Assembly (NCBI RefSeq): GCF_010365055.1
Contig: NZ_JAAFHA010000007.1
Coordinates: 1-64,000 of the forward strand
DNA: 64,000 bases
Direction of reading: 5' to 3'
Source of the DNA: Rhodoferax sp.
GTDB taxonomy: Bacteria; Pseudomonadota; Gammaproteobacteria; Burkholderiales; Burkholderiaceae_C
Shown here: one piece after another, positions 1 to 8,644 of the stretch
Layout of the letters: each line of letters starts with the position of its first letter
Numbering within the stretch: position 1 is the stretch's first letter
Notes under the pieces: model-generated
The model's input: the letters and a program-made list of their open reading frames with translations, nothing else
Told to the model about the DNA's origin: nothing
Databases searched by the model: none
Program-made: the position numbers and the translations under genes

Positions 1-188
1 TAAAGGTTGCAGATTGACTTCCAAACCCAATCTTGGCACTTGATGCCGTTACCGGGAAGCGGGAAGTCCCTTCGTATTCGTGCAATAAGCATATTTAGCT
101 ATCTTTAACGTAGCATATTGAGACCCCCTGCAGTGCGCCCCTATTCAGTCGTCGCTTGAACAGGGCTTGGCATCCATTGACCCGGCGC
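1..188. other. Left-edge intergenic sequence, no gene seen
   Basis: No coding region is supported here. It lies downstream of the minus-strand aapP gene, so it would contain that operon's 3' untranslated end. CATTGA (175-180) and TCAATG (189-194) could pair across the aapP stop codon, but no T-run follows in the minus direction, so I do not call a terminator. The stretch around 85-120 is AT-rich and could belong to a promoter of a gene outside the window. Confidence 0.5.
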
Positions 189-953
189 TCAATGCCCCAG
201 AATCTTCGATAAGAAGTCTTTGCTGCGCTCGTTTTGCGGGTTGTTGAAGAAGTCATGCGGATTGTTCTGTTCCACGATCTGGCCCTGATCCATGAAGATC
301 ACGCGGTCAGCCACCGCCTTGGCAAAGCCCATCTCGTGCGTGACGCACAGCATGGTGATGCCCTCGTCGGCCATGGCGATCATCACGTCCAGCACTTCCT
401 TGATCATCTCGGGATCCAGCGCGCTGGTGGGCTCGTCAAACAGCATGATCTTGGGCTTGAGGCACAGGGCGCGCGCAATCGCAACGCGCTGCTGCTGGCC
501 GCCCGAGAGTTGCAGCGGGTATTTCTGCGCCTGCTCGGCGATGCGCACCCGGTTGAGCTGGATCATGGTTTTTTCTTCGGCCTCTTTTTTGGGCATTTTG
601 CCGACCCACATGGGGGACAGCGTCAGGTTTTCCAGAACCGTCAGATGCGGGAACAGGTTAAATTGCTGAAACACCATGCCAACTTCCTTGCGCACCTGGT
701 CGATGGCCTTGACGTCGTCCGCGAGTTCGATCCCGTCCACAATCAGACGCCCTTGCTGGTGCTCTTCAAGTCGGTTGATGCAGCGGATCAGTGTGGATTT
801 GCCCGAGCCCGACGGCCCGCAAATGACGATGCGCTCGCCTTTGGCCACGCTCAGGTCAATGTCGCGCAGCACATGGAAGTTGTTGCCGTACCACTTGTTG
901 ACCTTGTCAAAAATGATGATGGGGGAGGTGGTCTGAGTTTGAGTTTGTGGCAT
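189..953 (-). CDS. aapP: Amino-acid ABC transporter ATP-binding protein AapP
   Basis: This is the ATPase of a polar (general L-) amino-acid importer of the AapJQMP/BztABCD type; it hydrolyses ATP on the cytoplasmic face to drive uptake. The protein is 254 aa, normal for the family. Walker [10 protein letters not shown] lies near residues 46-54, the Q-loop is in [13 protein letters not shown], the ABC signature is [15 protein letters not shown], Walker B is [12 protein letters not shown] and the switch histidine is in CVTHEMGF. I chose the ATG at 953 because an AGGAAAA ribosome-binding site precedes it; a longer in-frame start at 1016 adds 21 residues with no domain. It is the last gene of the four-gene minus-strand operon, 74 nt after aapM. 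Exact substrates are inferred from family and operon. Confidence 0.93.
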   Translation of the reverse strand: MPQTQTQTTSPIIIFDKVNKWYGNNFHVLRDIDLSVAKGERIVICGPSGSGKSTLIRCINRLEEHQQGRLIVDGIELADDVKAIDQVRKEVGMVFQQFNLFPHLTVLENLTLSPMWVGKMPKKEAEEKTMIQLNRVRIAEQAQKYPLQLSGGQQQRVAIARALCLKPKIMLFDEPTSALDPEMIKEVLDVMIAMADEGITMLCVTHEMGFAKAVADRVIFMDQGQIVEQNNPHDFFNNPQNERSKDFLSKILGH

Positions 954-1027
954 GTTTTTCCTAATCAGTTGGGGACAGTTCTCGCGTGTTGCATGTAGCT
1001 GCGGTCGGTCCCACAAGATTTCTTTTT

Positions 1028-2152
1028 TTATCTTGATTTGCTTTTGTTGACCTGCTTTTCAACCCAGTGGCTGTAGCGCGACATGGAGAAGCAAAACACA
1101 AAGTAAATCAGGGCGATAAAAATGTAGCCCTCAATCGTGAACGGGCGCCAGTTGGAGTCGGAGTTCAGCGCCAGGCTCATGGCCCCGGTCAATTCATACA
1201 GGCTGACGATGGTGACTAGCGATGTGTCCTTGAAGGTGGAAATGAAGTTGTTCATGATGCCCGGCACCACCATCGCCAGCGCTTGCGGCAGCACAATCTT
1301 GCGCTGGGTTTGCCAGTACGACAGTCCCAGCGTGGCGGCCGCCTCAACTTGCCCCTTGGGAATGGCTTGCAGTCCACCGCGAATCACTTCGGCCGAATAG
1401 GCCGCCGCAAACAGCGTGATGCCCACCAGCACGCGGATCAGCACGTCGATCTTGAAACCCTGCGGCATGAACAGCGGAAACATGAAGGACGCCATGAACA
1501 GCACCGAGATCAGCGGCACGCCGCGGATGAGCTCGACATAGATGGTGCAAAAACTGCGGATGGCCGGCAGATCAGAGCGCCGTCCCAGCGCCACCAGCAG
1601 GGCAATCGGAAACGACATCACCAGTGAGAGTGAGGCCAGCAAAATGGTCAGCGGCAAGCCACTCCAGCGGTCGGTCTCAACCCGGCTCAAGCCCAGGGTG
1701 TTGCCGTACATCAGGGCAAAGAAGACCGCCAGCACCCCCAGCCACAGCAGCGGCAGCCAGGCTTTCCAGAACATCCGAATGCAGCTGGCCACTAGCAAGC
1801 CAATCAGCAACGAGGTGGCGATGAGCGGGCGCCATTGTTCCTCAAAGGGGTAGCGACCAAACAGGATGAGGCGGTATTTCTGGGTGATCACGCCCCAGCA
1901 GGCGCCAGCACCGTCGACCCGGCAGGCCTCATAGTCCGGCCGCCAGACCGCTTTGAAGAGGGCCCAGTTCAGCAGTTGCGGTACCAGCCACAGAAAGACG
2001 GCGCCAATGACCAGCGTGGCCAAAGTCGTCTTCCAGTCGGCCAGCAGGTTGGCGCGGGTCCAGGCGACCGGGCCTTCGGTGTTGACCGGGGCAGGGCGCG
2101 CGGCGATCGGCTTGAAAGTGGTTGCAGTCATGGTGTGCAGGCTTGGGTTCAT
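1028..2152 (-). CDS. aapM: Amino-acid ABC transporter permease AapM
   Basis: Inner-membrane permease of the general L-amino-acid importer, 374 aa. Several hydrophobic helices are visible, starting with [20 protein letters not shown]. The C-terminal BPD_transp_1 domain has the ATPase-contact (EAA) loop around [22 protein letters not shown], which matches the His/Glu/Gln/Arg permease family. An extended periplasmic segment between the first helices, with two cysteines, is typical of AapM/BztC rather than two-helix-shorter HisM types. The start ATG at 2152 overlaps the aapQ stop codon (ATGA), which implies translational coupling; longer in-frame upstream codons lie inside aapQ. It should pair with AapQ as a heterodimer. 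Confidence 0.92.
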   Translation of the reverse strand: MNPSLHTMTATTFKPIAARPAPVNTEGPVAWTRANLLADWKTTLATLVIGAVFLWLVPQLLNWALFKAVWRPDYEACRVDGAGACWGVITQKYRLILFGRYPFEEQWRPLIATSLLIGLLVASCIRMFWKAWLPLLWLGVLAVFFALMYGNTLGLSRVETDRWSGLPLTILLASLSLVMSFPIALLVALGRRSDLPAIRSFCTIYVELIRGVPLISVLFMASFMFPLFMPQGFKIDVLIRVLVGITLFAAAYSAEVIRGGLQAIPKGQVEAAATLGLSYWQTQRKIVLPQALAMVVPGIMNNFISTFKDTSLVTIVSLYELTGAMSLALNSDSNWRPFTIEGYIFIALIYFVFCFSMSRYSHWVEKQVNKSKSR

Positions 2153-3324
2153 CGTTCTTTGATGGCGGAACGGCTGTTGTACCAATTCATCAGCAGCGCG
2201 GTGCCCAGGGAGGTCGTCAGGTAGACCGCCATCACCAGCGCGATGCACTCGACCGCGCGCCCGGTCTGGTTGAGCGCAGTGTTGGCAATGGAGACCACAT
2301 CGGGGTAGCCAATGGCCACCGCCAGCGATGAATTCTTGGTCAGGTTCAGGTATTGGTTGGTCAGCGGCGGGATGATCACGCGCAAGGCTTGCGGCAGCAT
2401 CACCAGGCGCATTTCCTGATGGCGGCCCAAGCCCAGGGCGGCCGCCGCTTCACTCTGGCCCAGCGGCACCGACTGGATGCCCCCGCGCACCACCTCGGCA
2501 ATGAAAGAGGCGGTATACAGCGTCAAGCCCAGCAGCACGGCCAGAAACTCGGGTGTGAGCGCACCGCCGTTCTCGATCGAGAAGTCACCCTTGAAGGGTC
2601 GGTTCAATTCGGTCGGCGCGCCACCGAGCAACCAGCCCAGCAGGCTGGCCGCGACCACGATCACCAGCGGTACCCAGATCCGGCTGCGGACCTGGCCCGT
2701 GGCCTCGAACTGACGCTTGGCCCAACGGCGGTAAAACCAGGCCAGCGCCAAACCGGGAATCAAGCCGTAAGCGGCCCACAATTGCCCGATGGACCAGACC
2801 GGAATCGGGTAGTTGAGCCCGCCTTTGCTCAAAAAGAACGAGCCCAGCACCCAGGCGTCAGCGGCAGCGGGCAACACCTCGGTCAAGATCACGTACCACA
2901 TCAGCAGTTGCAGCAGCACCGGGATGTTGCGAAAAAATTCGACGTAAGCCAGGCACAGCCCGCGCACCAGGGCGTTGCGTGAGAATCGCCCCACGCCCAA
3001 CAAGGTGCCCAGCACGGTCGCCAGGATGATGCCCAGCACCGCGACGCGCAGCGTGTTGGTGACGCCGACCAAGAAGGCTTGCCAGTACGGTTGGGCCGAG
3101 TCAAAGGGGTACAGGCTCTCGCCAATGTCAAAGCCGGCCGATTGCGTCAAAAAGTCAAAGCCGCTCTTGATGCCGCGCACCTGCATGTTGAGCAGCGTGT
3201 TGTGCGCCAGAAACCAGACCGCGGCGCCAATGGCCAGCACGGCCATGATCTGGTAGATCAAGCCTCGGAAAGCCTGGCTGCGCCAGGACCAGTTGTTCTT
3301 CTTGGGGGGAGTTTTTGAATTCAT
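2149..3324 (-). CDS. aapQ: Amino-acid ABC transporter permease AapQ
   Basis: The first permease subunit of the amino-acid importer, 391 aa. After a short charged N-terminus (MNSKTPPKKNN) there is a membrane helix near LIYQIMAVLAIGAAVWFLAH, a long periplasmic segment, and a C-terminal BPD_transp_1 core whose EAA-type loop is EVVRGGIQSVPLGQSEAAAA. The large insert between helices marks the AapQ/BztB branch. The start at 3324 excludes 29 in-frame upstream residues that look like noncoding translation. The gene is separated from aapJ by about 130 nt holding a hairpin with a T-run, so its expression is probably lower than that of the binding protein. Confidence 0.92.
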   Translation of the reverse strand: MNSKTPPKKNNWSWRSQAFRGLIYQIMAVLAIGAAVWFLAHNTLLNMQVRGIKSGFDFLTQSAGFDIGESLYPFDSAQPYWQAFLVGVTNTLRVAVLGIILATVLGTLLGVGRFSRNALVRGLCLAYVEFFRNIPVLLQLLMWYVILTEVLPAAADAWVLGSFFLSKGGLNYPIPVWSIGQLWAAYGLIPGLALAWFYRRWAKRQFEATGQVRSRIWVPLVIVVAASLLGWLLGGAPTELNRPFKGDFSIENGGALTPEFLAVLLGLTLYTASFIAEVVRGGIQSVPLGQSEAAAALGLGRHQEMRLVMLPQALRVIIPPLTNQYLNLTKNSSLAVAIGYPDVVSIANTALNQTGRAVECIALVMAVYLTTSLGTALLMNWYNSRSAIKER

Positions 3325-3384
3325 GGTGCTTGACGTCCTGCAGCGCTTCCTGAAACAACTGGCGAGGCACCCGCACAGAGCGCC

Positions 3385-3429
3385 AAAAAAAAGCGCCGCT
3401 TGAATCGCCAAAGCGACATCAGGCGGCGC
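3385..3429 (-). terminator. Attenuator/partial terminator between aapJ and aapQ
   Basis: Read on the minus strand, arms GCGCCGC (3429-3423) and GCGGCGC (3399-3393) form a 7-bp GC stem. A nested TCGC/GCGA stem sits inside, and the outer stem is followed directly by eight T (3392-3385). This is a textbook intrinsic-terminator shape placed between the binding-protein gene and its permease genes. Such sites usually let most transcripts stop after the abundant periplasmic protein while some read through. Confidence 0.75.
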
Positions 3430-3452
3430 CGGTCAGCATGGAGCGCCGCGAA

Positions 3453-4487
3453 TCAACGCACCGGGTAGGCGTACATCAAGCCGCCCTTGTTCCACTGGTT
3501 GTTGAGGCCACGGGGCAGGCCCAGCGGCGATGTGGGGCCGACATTGCGTTCAAAAATTTCACCATAGTTGCCGGTGGCCTTGATGGCACGCGCCATCCAC
3601 TCTTTGTCAAGACCCAGCAATTTGCCGGTGTCCTCGGAGGTGCCCAGAATGCGCTGCACCACGGGGTCTTTGCTGCTGGCTTTCAAGGCGTCCACGTTGG
3701 CTTGGGTGATGCCATATTCTTCCGATTCGAGCAGGCCGTAGATCACCCACTTGACGATAGCAAACCACTCGTCGTCGCCTCGGCGCACCATCGGGCCCAG
3801 TGGCTCCTTGGAGATCAGCTCGGGCAGGATGATGTGTTCTTTGGGGTCTTTGGCTACCTTGTTGCGAGTTGAGGCCAGGCCCGACGCATCGGTGGTGTAG
3901 GAAATGCAACGGCCGGTGAAGTAAGCGTTTTCGGCGGCTTCCAGCTTTTCAAACACCACCGGTTTGATGTTCAGGCCGTTGGCTTTGGAATAGTCGGTCA
4001 GGTTCTTTTCGGTGGTGGTGCCGGACTGCACACATACCGTTTGGCCTTTGAGCTGTTTGGCGCTCTTGATCTTGCTCTTGACCGGCACCATGAAGCCTTG
4101 GCCGTCGTAGTAGGTCACCATCGTGGCGTGCATGCCCAAGGAGGCGTCGCGGGTGAGGGTGAAGGTGGTGTTGCGTGAAAGCACATCAACTTCGCCAGAC
4201 TGCAACGCCGTGAAGCGCTGTTGCGCATTGAGCGGGACATACTTGATCTTGTCGGCATCACCCAAGGTCGCCGCCGCAATGGCGCGGCACACATCGACAT
4301 CCAGCCCGGTCCATTTGCCAGCTGAGTCGGCAGCGCCAAAGCCGGCTAGGCCCGTGTTGACGCCGCATACCACCTGGCCACGGGCTTTGATGCCGTCCAG
4401 CGTCTTGCCGGCATGAGCGGGCGCGGCCATGAAGGCACCCAAGGTTGCCACGACAGCGGCCAGCGTTTGTAATTTGTTCAGATGCAT
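3453..4487 (-). CDS. aapJ: General L-amino-acid-binding periplasmic protein AapJ
   Basis: Solute-binding protein of the amino-acid importer, 344 aa, type of AapJ/BztA. It begins with a Sec signal peptide ending in AAPAHAG, so cleavage after the AHA is expected and the protein is periplasmic. The SBP_bac_3 fold is supported by the opening of the mature part (DGIKARGQVVCGVNTGLAGF), the GLDVDVCRAIAAATLG segment and the SGEVDVLSRNTTFTLTRD segment. The ATG at 4487 has GGAG eight bases upstream; a TTG two codons earlier is less likely. It is the first gene of aapJQMP, and a strong hairpin follows it. Which amino acids it prefers cannot be read from the sequence. Confidence 0.94.
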   Translation of the reverse strand: MHLNKLQTLAAVVATLGAFMAAPAHAGKTLDGIKARGQVVCGVNTGLAGFGAADSAGKWTGLDVDVCRAIAAATLGDADKIKYVPLNAQQRFTALQSGEVDVLSRNTTFTLTRDASLGMHATMVTYYDGQGFMVPVKSKIKSAKQLKGQTVCVQSGTTTEKNLTDYSKANGLNIKPVVFEKLEAAENAYFTGRCISYTTDASGLASTRNKVAKDPKEHIILPELISKEPLGPMVRRGDDEWFAIVKWVIYGLLESEEYGITQANVDALKASSKDPVVQRILGTSEDTGKLLGLDKEWMARAIKATGNYGEIFERNVGPTSPLGLPRGLNNQWNKGGLMYAYPVR

Positions 4488-4706
4488 TTGCAATACTCCA
4501 GTGGAAAATGGTGAATCAGACCAAGGATGGCGGCAGTTTTGTGCGGATTTATCCTCGACGGGAACTTTAGTCCCCCGGGCGATGGCTTCCCATCAGGGTT
4601 TACGCTTGCACCCCATGCAGAAACTCAATGACCTGATTCAAGCTTCTCGCGCGGCTGCAACTGCAGTTAAGCAAATAGTATGCCCGTGGATGTGTGATCG
4701 GAACAC

Positions 4707-4736
4707 TTGCACCTGGATTGGCCCGTGCCCGACAAT
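4707..4736 (+). promoter_or_regulatory. Candidate promoter of the isochorismatase-family gene
   Basis: TTGCAC (4707-4712) and GACAAT (4731-4736) are spaced by 18 bases and resemble sigma-70 -35 and -10 boxes. The predicted start site would leave a leader of about 20 nt with AAGGA ahead of the ATG at 4764. The call rests on motif similarity only. The remainder of the 276-base divergent gap (4488-4763) must also hold the aapJ promoter on the other strand, which I could not place. Confidence 0.4.
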
Positions 4737-4763
4737 GTTCAACTTCTTGAAGGAAACCCTGCC

Positions 4764-5366
4764 ATGTTGCTAGATACCGCCCAATCCCAACTCGTGCTGG
4801 TCGATTACCAGACCCGCCTGATGCCGGCCATTTTTGAAGGTGCGCTGGTGCTGGCCAACGCGCTGCGCCTGGCGCAAATCGCGCATCTGCTGGAAGTTCC
4901 CATTTGGGGCACCGAACAAAATCCGTCCAAATTGGGCGAGAACGCGCCCGAATTGCGTGCACTGTGCGCGCAGACCTTGAGCAAGATGCACTTCAGTGGG
5001 GTGGAAGAGGGTTTGGGCGAGTGGCTGCGCCCCCCGGCCAAGCCGGTGGCGGGCAACGCGCGCAGTCTGCCCAAGCACCTGCAAAAGCCAGTAAGCGACC
5101 CCGCAGAGCGCAACACCATCGTGATTGCCGGCTGCGAGGCGCATGTCTGCCTGCTGCAAACCGCGCTGCATTTGCTGGAAGACGAGTTTGAGGTCTGGGT
5201 GGTGACCGACGCGTGCAGCTCGCGCACCGAGCGCAACCGCGACGCCGCCTTCGACCGGCTGGCCGGCGCAGGCGCGGAGTTGGTGACGACCGAGATGGTG
5301 GCTTTTGAATGGCTGCGCAGCGCCGAGCATCCACAGTTCAAAGCCGTGCAGAATTTGATCAAATAG
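4764..5366 (+). CDS. Isochorismatase-family cysteine hydrolase
   Basis: A 200-aa cysteine hydrolase of the isochorismatase/nicotinamidase superfamily. The expected catalytic triad is visible: Asp14 in VLVDYQ, Lys74 in TLSKMHFSG and Cys129 in GCEAHVCLLQTA, where the preceding GCEAH holds the usual cis-peptide turn. The set GTEQNP and KLGE and the overall length fit the YcaC-like branch more than true nicotinamidases, which carry a metal site. The substrate is therefore unknown. The start at 4764 has AAGGA upstream; an in-frame TTG at 4707 would add 19 unlikely residues. The gene is single, divergent from aapJ and convergent with the exporter genes. Confidence 0.85.
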   Translation: MLLDTAQSQLVLVDYQTRLMPAIFEGALVLANALRLAQIAHLLEVPIWGTEQNPSKLGENAPELRALCAQTLSKMHFSGVEEGLGEWLRPPAKPVAGNARSLPKHLQKPVSDPAERNTIVIAGCEAHVCLLQTALHLLEDEFEVWVVTDACSSRTERNRDAAFDRLAGAGAELVTTEMVAFEWLRSAEHPQFKAVQNLIK

Positions 5367-5405
5367 GGCTGCAGCCCCCGTCGCTATTGCGTGAGCAGCT
5401 ATTGA
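5361..5405 (+). repeat. Interspersed intergenic repeat, copy A
   Basis: The copy contains AGCCCCCGT (5373-5381), exactly 15 nt, then AGCTAT (5397-5402), embedded in AAAT-rich flanks. Two other copies in the window (17366-17410 and 41487-41533) keep the same blocks and spacing. This copy begins at the stop codon of the isochorismatase gene and occupies most of the 74-base convergent gap to the exporter ATPase gene. Confidence 0.7.
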
Positions 5406-5440
5406 TTTGATATTAGTTGCAAAACGACCTCTTGAGTGAC

Positions 5441-6130
5441 TCAACTGGCCTGCGCCAGCAACTGACCGTCTTCAATCTGGATTTGCCGCTGGCAGCGCGC
5501 TGCCAGGCGCGCGTCATGCGTCACGATCAGGCAGGCCGAGTGCTGCTGCTGATTGATGCTCTGCAATAACTCAAAGATGTTCTTGGCGCTGTGGCTGTCA
5601 AGGTTGCCGGTGGGCTCATCGGCCAGGATCAGCCGGGGCGACAAGCTCAGCGCCCGCGCGATCGCCACGCGCTGTTGCATGCCGCCCGAGAGTTGCGCCG
5701 GGCGTTTGTGGGCCGCGTCTTTCAAACCGACCTGATCGAGCAGTCGCAGGGCTTGGTCCTGCGCCTTGGCCGTGGGCCAGTTGGCGTCGATGATGGACGG
5801 CATCATCACGTTTTCCAGTGCCGTGAAGCCCGGCAGCAGGTGGTGAAACTGGAAGATGAAGCCAATGCTGCGCCCGCGCAGCGTGGTGACGGTCGCCTCA
5901 TTCAGGTCGGCGGTGTCGCGGCCATCAATCAGTAATTGGCCGCTGCTGGGCCTCTCTAACAAGCCGATGATGTTGAGCAAGGTGCTTTTGCCCGAACCGG
6001 ACGGTCCGGTCAGCGCGGCGAACTCGCCCCCTGAAATTGTCAGGTCAATGCCATGCAGCACCTCGGCTTCAACCGGCGTGCCTTCGCCATAGCGCTTGCG
6101 AATTTGTTTGAGTTCAACAATGGTGCCCAT
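5441..6130 (-). CDS. ABC exporter ATP-binding subunit (LolD/MacB/DevA type)
   Basis: A 229-aa ATPase of the LolD/MacB family. Walker [10 protein letters not shown] is near residue 42-50, the Q-loop is in [16 protein letters not shown], the signature is [15 protein letters not shown], Walker B is [12 protein letters not shown] and the H-loop is [10 protein letters not shown]. It is the third gene of an operon with an FtsX-type permease (4-nt gap) and a membrane-fusion adaptor. That layout matches DevBCA or MacAB-like exporters split over three genes, rather than the LolCDE lipoprotein sorter, which has no adaptor. The start ATG at 6130 follows the permease stop directly; longer in-frame starts lie within the permease gene. 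Confidence 0.9.
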   Translation of the reverse strand: MGTIVELKQIRKRYGEGTPVEAEVLHGIDLTISGGEFAALTGPSGSGKSTLLNIIGLLERPSSGQLLIDGRDTADLNEATVTTLRGRSIGFIFQFHHLLPGFTALENVMMPSIIDANWPTAKAQDQALRLLDQVGLKDAAHKRPAQLSGGMQQRVAIARALSLSPRLILADEPTGNLDSHSAKNIFELLQSINQQQHSACLIVTHDARLAARCQRQIQIEDGQLLAQAS

Positions 6131-6134
6131 GCTG

Positions 6135-7355
6135 CTAAACCCGGATCGCCTGCACCGGGTCGAGCCTGGCCGCGCGCCGGGCTGGCAAAGCCGCCGCCAG
6201 CAGTCCGACCAGCAGCGCCAGTGCGCACGCGCCCAGCACCACCGACACATCCAAGTCCGGGCTGACGAGCAGCGAGCCGTCCGCGTTGCGCGTGATTTTG
6301 GAAAAGAATTGCAGCAGCGCCAGCGCCAAGCCCACGCCAAGGCCTGAGCCAACCGCGCCGTAAATCCCACCTTGCAACAAAAACACCGCCATGATGCGCC
6401 GCGGGCTGGCGCCCATGGCGCGCAGGATGCCAATTTCCTTCTGCTTCTGCACCACCGACACCACCAGCACACTGGCAATGCCCACGGCCACGATCACTGT
6501 GACAAAAAAGCGGATCAGGTTGTTCGACATGCTTTGGCTCTTCAAGGCGGTCAGCAGTTGCGCATTGGTTTGCATCCAGCTGTCAGCGACCAGGCCGGTC
6601 TGCGCCGCCAGTTGGCGCGCGGTTGTCTCGGCCTGAAACAGGTCCATCACACGCAAATCAATTTCGGTGATGCCACCGGGCAAGTCCAAGAGCGACTGCG
6701 CCAGCTTGATGCTGGTGTAGACCCAGCGCTTGTTCAGGTCGCGGTTGCCAATGTCGAAAATACCGGCAATTGTGGCCAGGTCGTTGCGCCCGTCCATCGC
6801 GATCAGGCGCAGTTTGTCACCGACCGTCACGCCCAGGTCTTTGGCCAGTTCCACCCCGATCACGGTGTTGGCGCCGCTGACGTCAAAGCGGCCCAAGCGC
6901 AGGTATTTGGGCATTTGCACAATGCGTTGATAGGCCTGGGCGTCGACCCCGAGCAGGTTGATGGCCTGACTCGCGTCCGCCCGCGCTGCAAAACCGGCTC
7001 CCGACAGCAACGGCGAGACGGCGAGCACACCGCTGGTTTGATTGGCCAATTGCGCCACCGCTTCCCACTGATCAATCGAGCGCAGGCGCTGCGCGCGCGG
7101 TTGCACGATGGCCGCCGTGCTGCCTGGTGGCAGCAGCGGGCGGTTGACCAACAGCGGCGGCTTCAAAACAATGTGCGCCTGGCTGCCCAGCGTGCGCTCG
7201 ATGATGGAGGCCTGCAACTGGCTGATCAAGGTGGTCAGGAAGATGATCACCGCCACGCCGCCGGTGACACCGGCGAGGATCAGCACGGTTTGCATGCGGC
7301 CTTCGCGCAGGTAGCGCAGGCACACCAGAGCGGCAAACGGGAGGCGAATCGGCAC
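6135..7355 (-). CDS. FtsX/MacB-type ABC exporter permease
   Basis: A 406-aa inner-membrane permease with the MacB/DevC layout. One helix near the N-terminus (TVLILAGVTGGVAVIIFLTT) is followed by a periplasmic domain of about 230 residues. Three C-terminal helices follow, separated by the conserved coupling region KEIGILRAMGASPRRI, and the tail is ARLDPVQAIRV. The start codon is GTG at 7355, eight bases after the adaptor stop. Family knowledge suggests a mechanotransmission exporter in which the ATPase (5441-6130) drives extrusion through the adaptor (7364-8608). No outer-membrane TolC-like gene is adjacent, so a partner elsewhere would be needed. The substrate is not predictable. Confidence 0.88.
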   Translation of the reverse strand: MPIRLPFAALVCLRYLREGRMQTVLILAGVTGGVAVIIFLTTLISQLQASIIERTLGSQAHIVLKPPLLVNRPLLPPGSTAAIVQPRAQRLRSIDQWEAVAQLANQTSGVLAVSPLLSGAGFAARADASQAINLLGVDAQAYQRIVQMPKYLRLGRFDVSGANTVIGVELAKDLGVTVGDKLRLIAMDGRNDLATIAGIFDIGNRDLNKRWVYTSIKLAQSLLDLPGGITEIDLRVMDLFQAETTARQLAAQTGLVADSWMQTNAQLLTALKSQSMSNNLIRFFVTVIVAVGIASVLVVSVVQKQKEIGILRAMGASPRRIMAVFLLQGGIYGAVGSGLGVGLALALLQFFSKITRNADGSLLVSPDLDVSVVLGACALALLVGLLAAALPARRAARLDPVQAIRV

Positions 7356-7363
7356 GGCGAAGC

Positions 7364-8608
7364 TCAGCTGGTGAAGCCAGGCATGGGCGGTACGCCGGTC
7401 AAAGGCGTGCGCGTGCTTTGCTCACGCACCCGGTCGCCGTCGCGCACGTTGCTGGCGGGCAGGATGACGCGCTCACCCGCAGCCAGTCCCTGGGTGATCT
7501 CGGTGCTGCCAATGCCCTGCAAACCGGTCTGTACCCGCACTTCTTTGGCGCGGCCGGCGCGGTTCACCAGCACAAAAAGGGCGCCGTTGGCATCACGCCG
7601 AATCGCATCGGTCGGCAGCATCAGGGCGCTCTGCACCTGCGCCGTGACGATTTCGACCGACACCGTCATATCGGGGAGCAGGTAGTCCACTGTCGGCGCT
7701 ACCCGCAGCTTCAAATCAACCGTGCCGCGCTGCGCATCGACCGATGGCGCGATGTAAGTGAGTTCGGCGCTGAAGTGCTGCTGCGGGTAGGCGTCGGCGC
7801 TGGCGCTGGCGGTCTGCCCCAGTTTCAGGAATTTCAGGTTCTTCTCATCCACACTGGCCTGGATGCGGGTTTCGCCGCCGCCCACCAGTATCAAGATCGC
7901 TTTGCCAGGCTGCGCAGTGTCGCCCGGGTCGGCGGCGCGGGTGATGACGGTGGCAGCTAAGGGTGCGCGCAGGCTCAACTGGTCCAGTCGGGCCGCGGCG
8001 GCTTTTTGGGCGGCCAGCGTCTGGTCGAGTCCGGCCCTTGCCAAGGCGAGTTGCGCGCCGCCGGGCGTGTCGCCCTGCGCCTGGGCGGTAGCGGCTAAGA
8101 GTGCGGCGGTGGCTGCGTCTGCCGCGCGCCGTGCTTCATCCAGGCGCGATTGCGAGACAAAGCCCTGATTGAGCAAATCTTGTGTGCGGCCCAGTTCCTG
8201 TTGCGTCTGCAAATTGGCGGCACGCGCTTGCGCCAGTTGCTGGGTGCTGACGGGGCCCTGCACGGTTTGAATCTGGCGCACACGCGCTTGCGCCTCTTGC
8301 ACGGCGGCATGGGCTTGAGCCAAGGCGGCCTGCGCTTCATCGGCGCGCAGCTGCACCAGAATCTGCCCGGGTTCAACCTGATCCCCCTCACGCACGGTGA
8401 TGCGCTCGATGCGGGCAGTGCTCTGGCTGGCAAGCTCGGTGCGGGTGATGTCCACAACGCGGCCGCTGGTGACCACCGATTGCTGCATCTTGCCTTGGGT
8501 GACCACCGCCACTTCGACCGGCTGCCCGCGTAGGGCAAAGGCCAGAACCCCGAAAGCAATTACAAGAAGAATACCTGCCCAGAGCGCGTGCGTACGAGTC
8601 AATTTCAT
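7364..8608 (-). CDS. HlyD/MacA-type periplasmic adaptor of an ABC exporter
   Basis: A 414-aa membrane-fusion protein. It has an N-terminal anchor (ALWAGILLVIAFGVLAFAL), then the barrel-sandwich start (VREGDQVEPGQILVQL). A long Gln/Ala-rich helical hairpin follows (roughly residues 95-205), then the lipoyl half motif near LRAPLAATVITRAADPGDT and a beta-barrel region with LPDMTVSVEIVTA. This domain order is characteristic of RND/ABC adaptors such as MacA and DevB. It is the first gene of the three-gene exporter operon and reads into the permease with an 8-nt gap. It would bridge the inner-membrane permease to an outer-membrane channel encoded elsewhere. Confidence 0.9.
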   Translation of the reverse strand: MKLTRTHALWAGILLVIAFGVLAFALRGQPVEVAVVTQGKMQQSVVTSGRVVDITRTELASQSTARIERITVREGDQVEPGQILVQLRADEAQAALAQAHAAVQEAQARVRQIQTVQGPVSTQQLAQARAANLQTQQELGRTQDLLNQGFVSQSRLDEARRAADAATAALLAATAQAQGDTPGGAQLALARAGLDQTLAAQKAAAARLDQLSLRAPLAATVITRAADPGDTAQPGKAILILVGGGETRIQASVDEKNLKFLKLGQTASASADAYPQQHFSAELTYIAPSVDAQRGTVDLKLRVAPTVDYLLPDMTVSVEIVTAQVQSALMLPTDAIRRDANGALFVLVNRAGRAKEVRVQTGLQGIGSTEITQGLAAGERVILPASNVRDGDRVREQSTRTPLTGVPPMPGFTS

Positions 8609-8644
8609 GGGCCGATTGTGAGGCAGGGTGTCAAATCGCAGGTA

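Noticed and set aside
175-194. CATTGA/TCAATG pairing at the aapP stop codon as a terminator
   Set aside because: Only a 6-base stem, overlapping the stop codon, with no T-run downstream on the minus strand.
234-998. A 254-codon plus-strand frame opposite aapP
   Set aside because: It is an antisense shadow with no family resemblance; the minus strand encodes a complete ABC ATPase with all motifs.
4429-4773. A Cys-rich 114-codon frame across the aapJ promoter region
   Set aside because: It starts inside the aapJ signal-peptide region and has no ribosome site; it is likely noncoding.
6372-7685. A 437-codon plus-strand frame opposite the exporter permease
   Set aside because: Long antisense frames are common in GC-rich genes; its residue pattern (His/Gln/Arg-rich) is typical of a shadow and it crosses two real genes.
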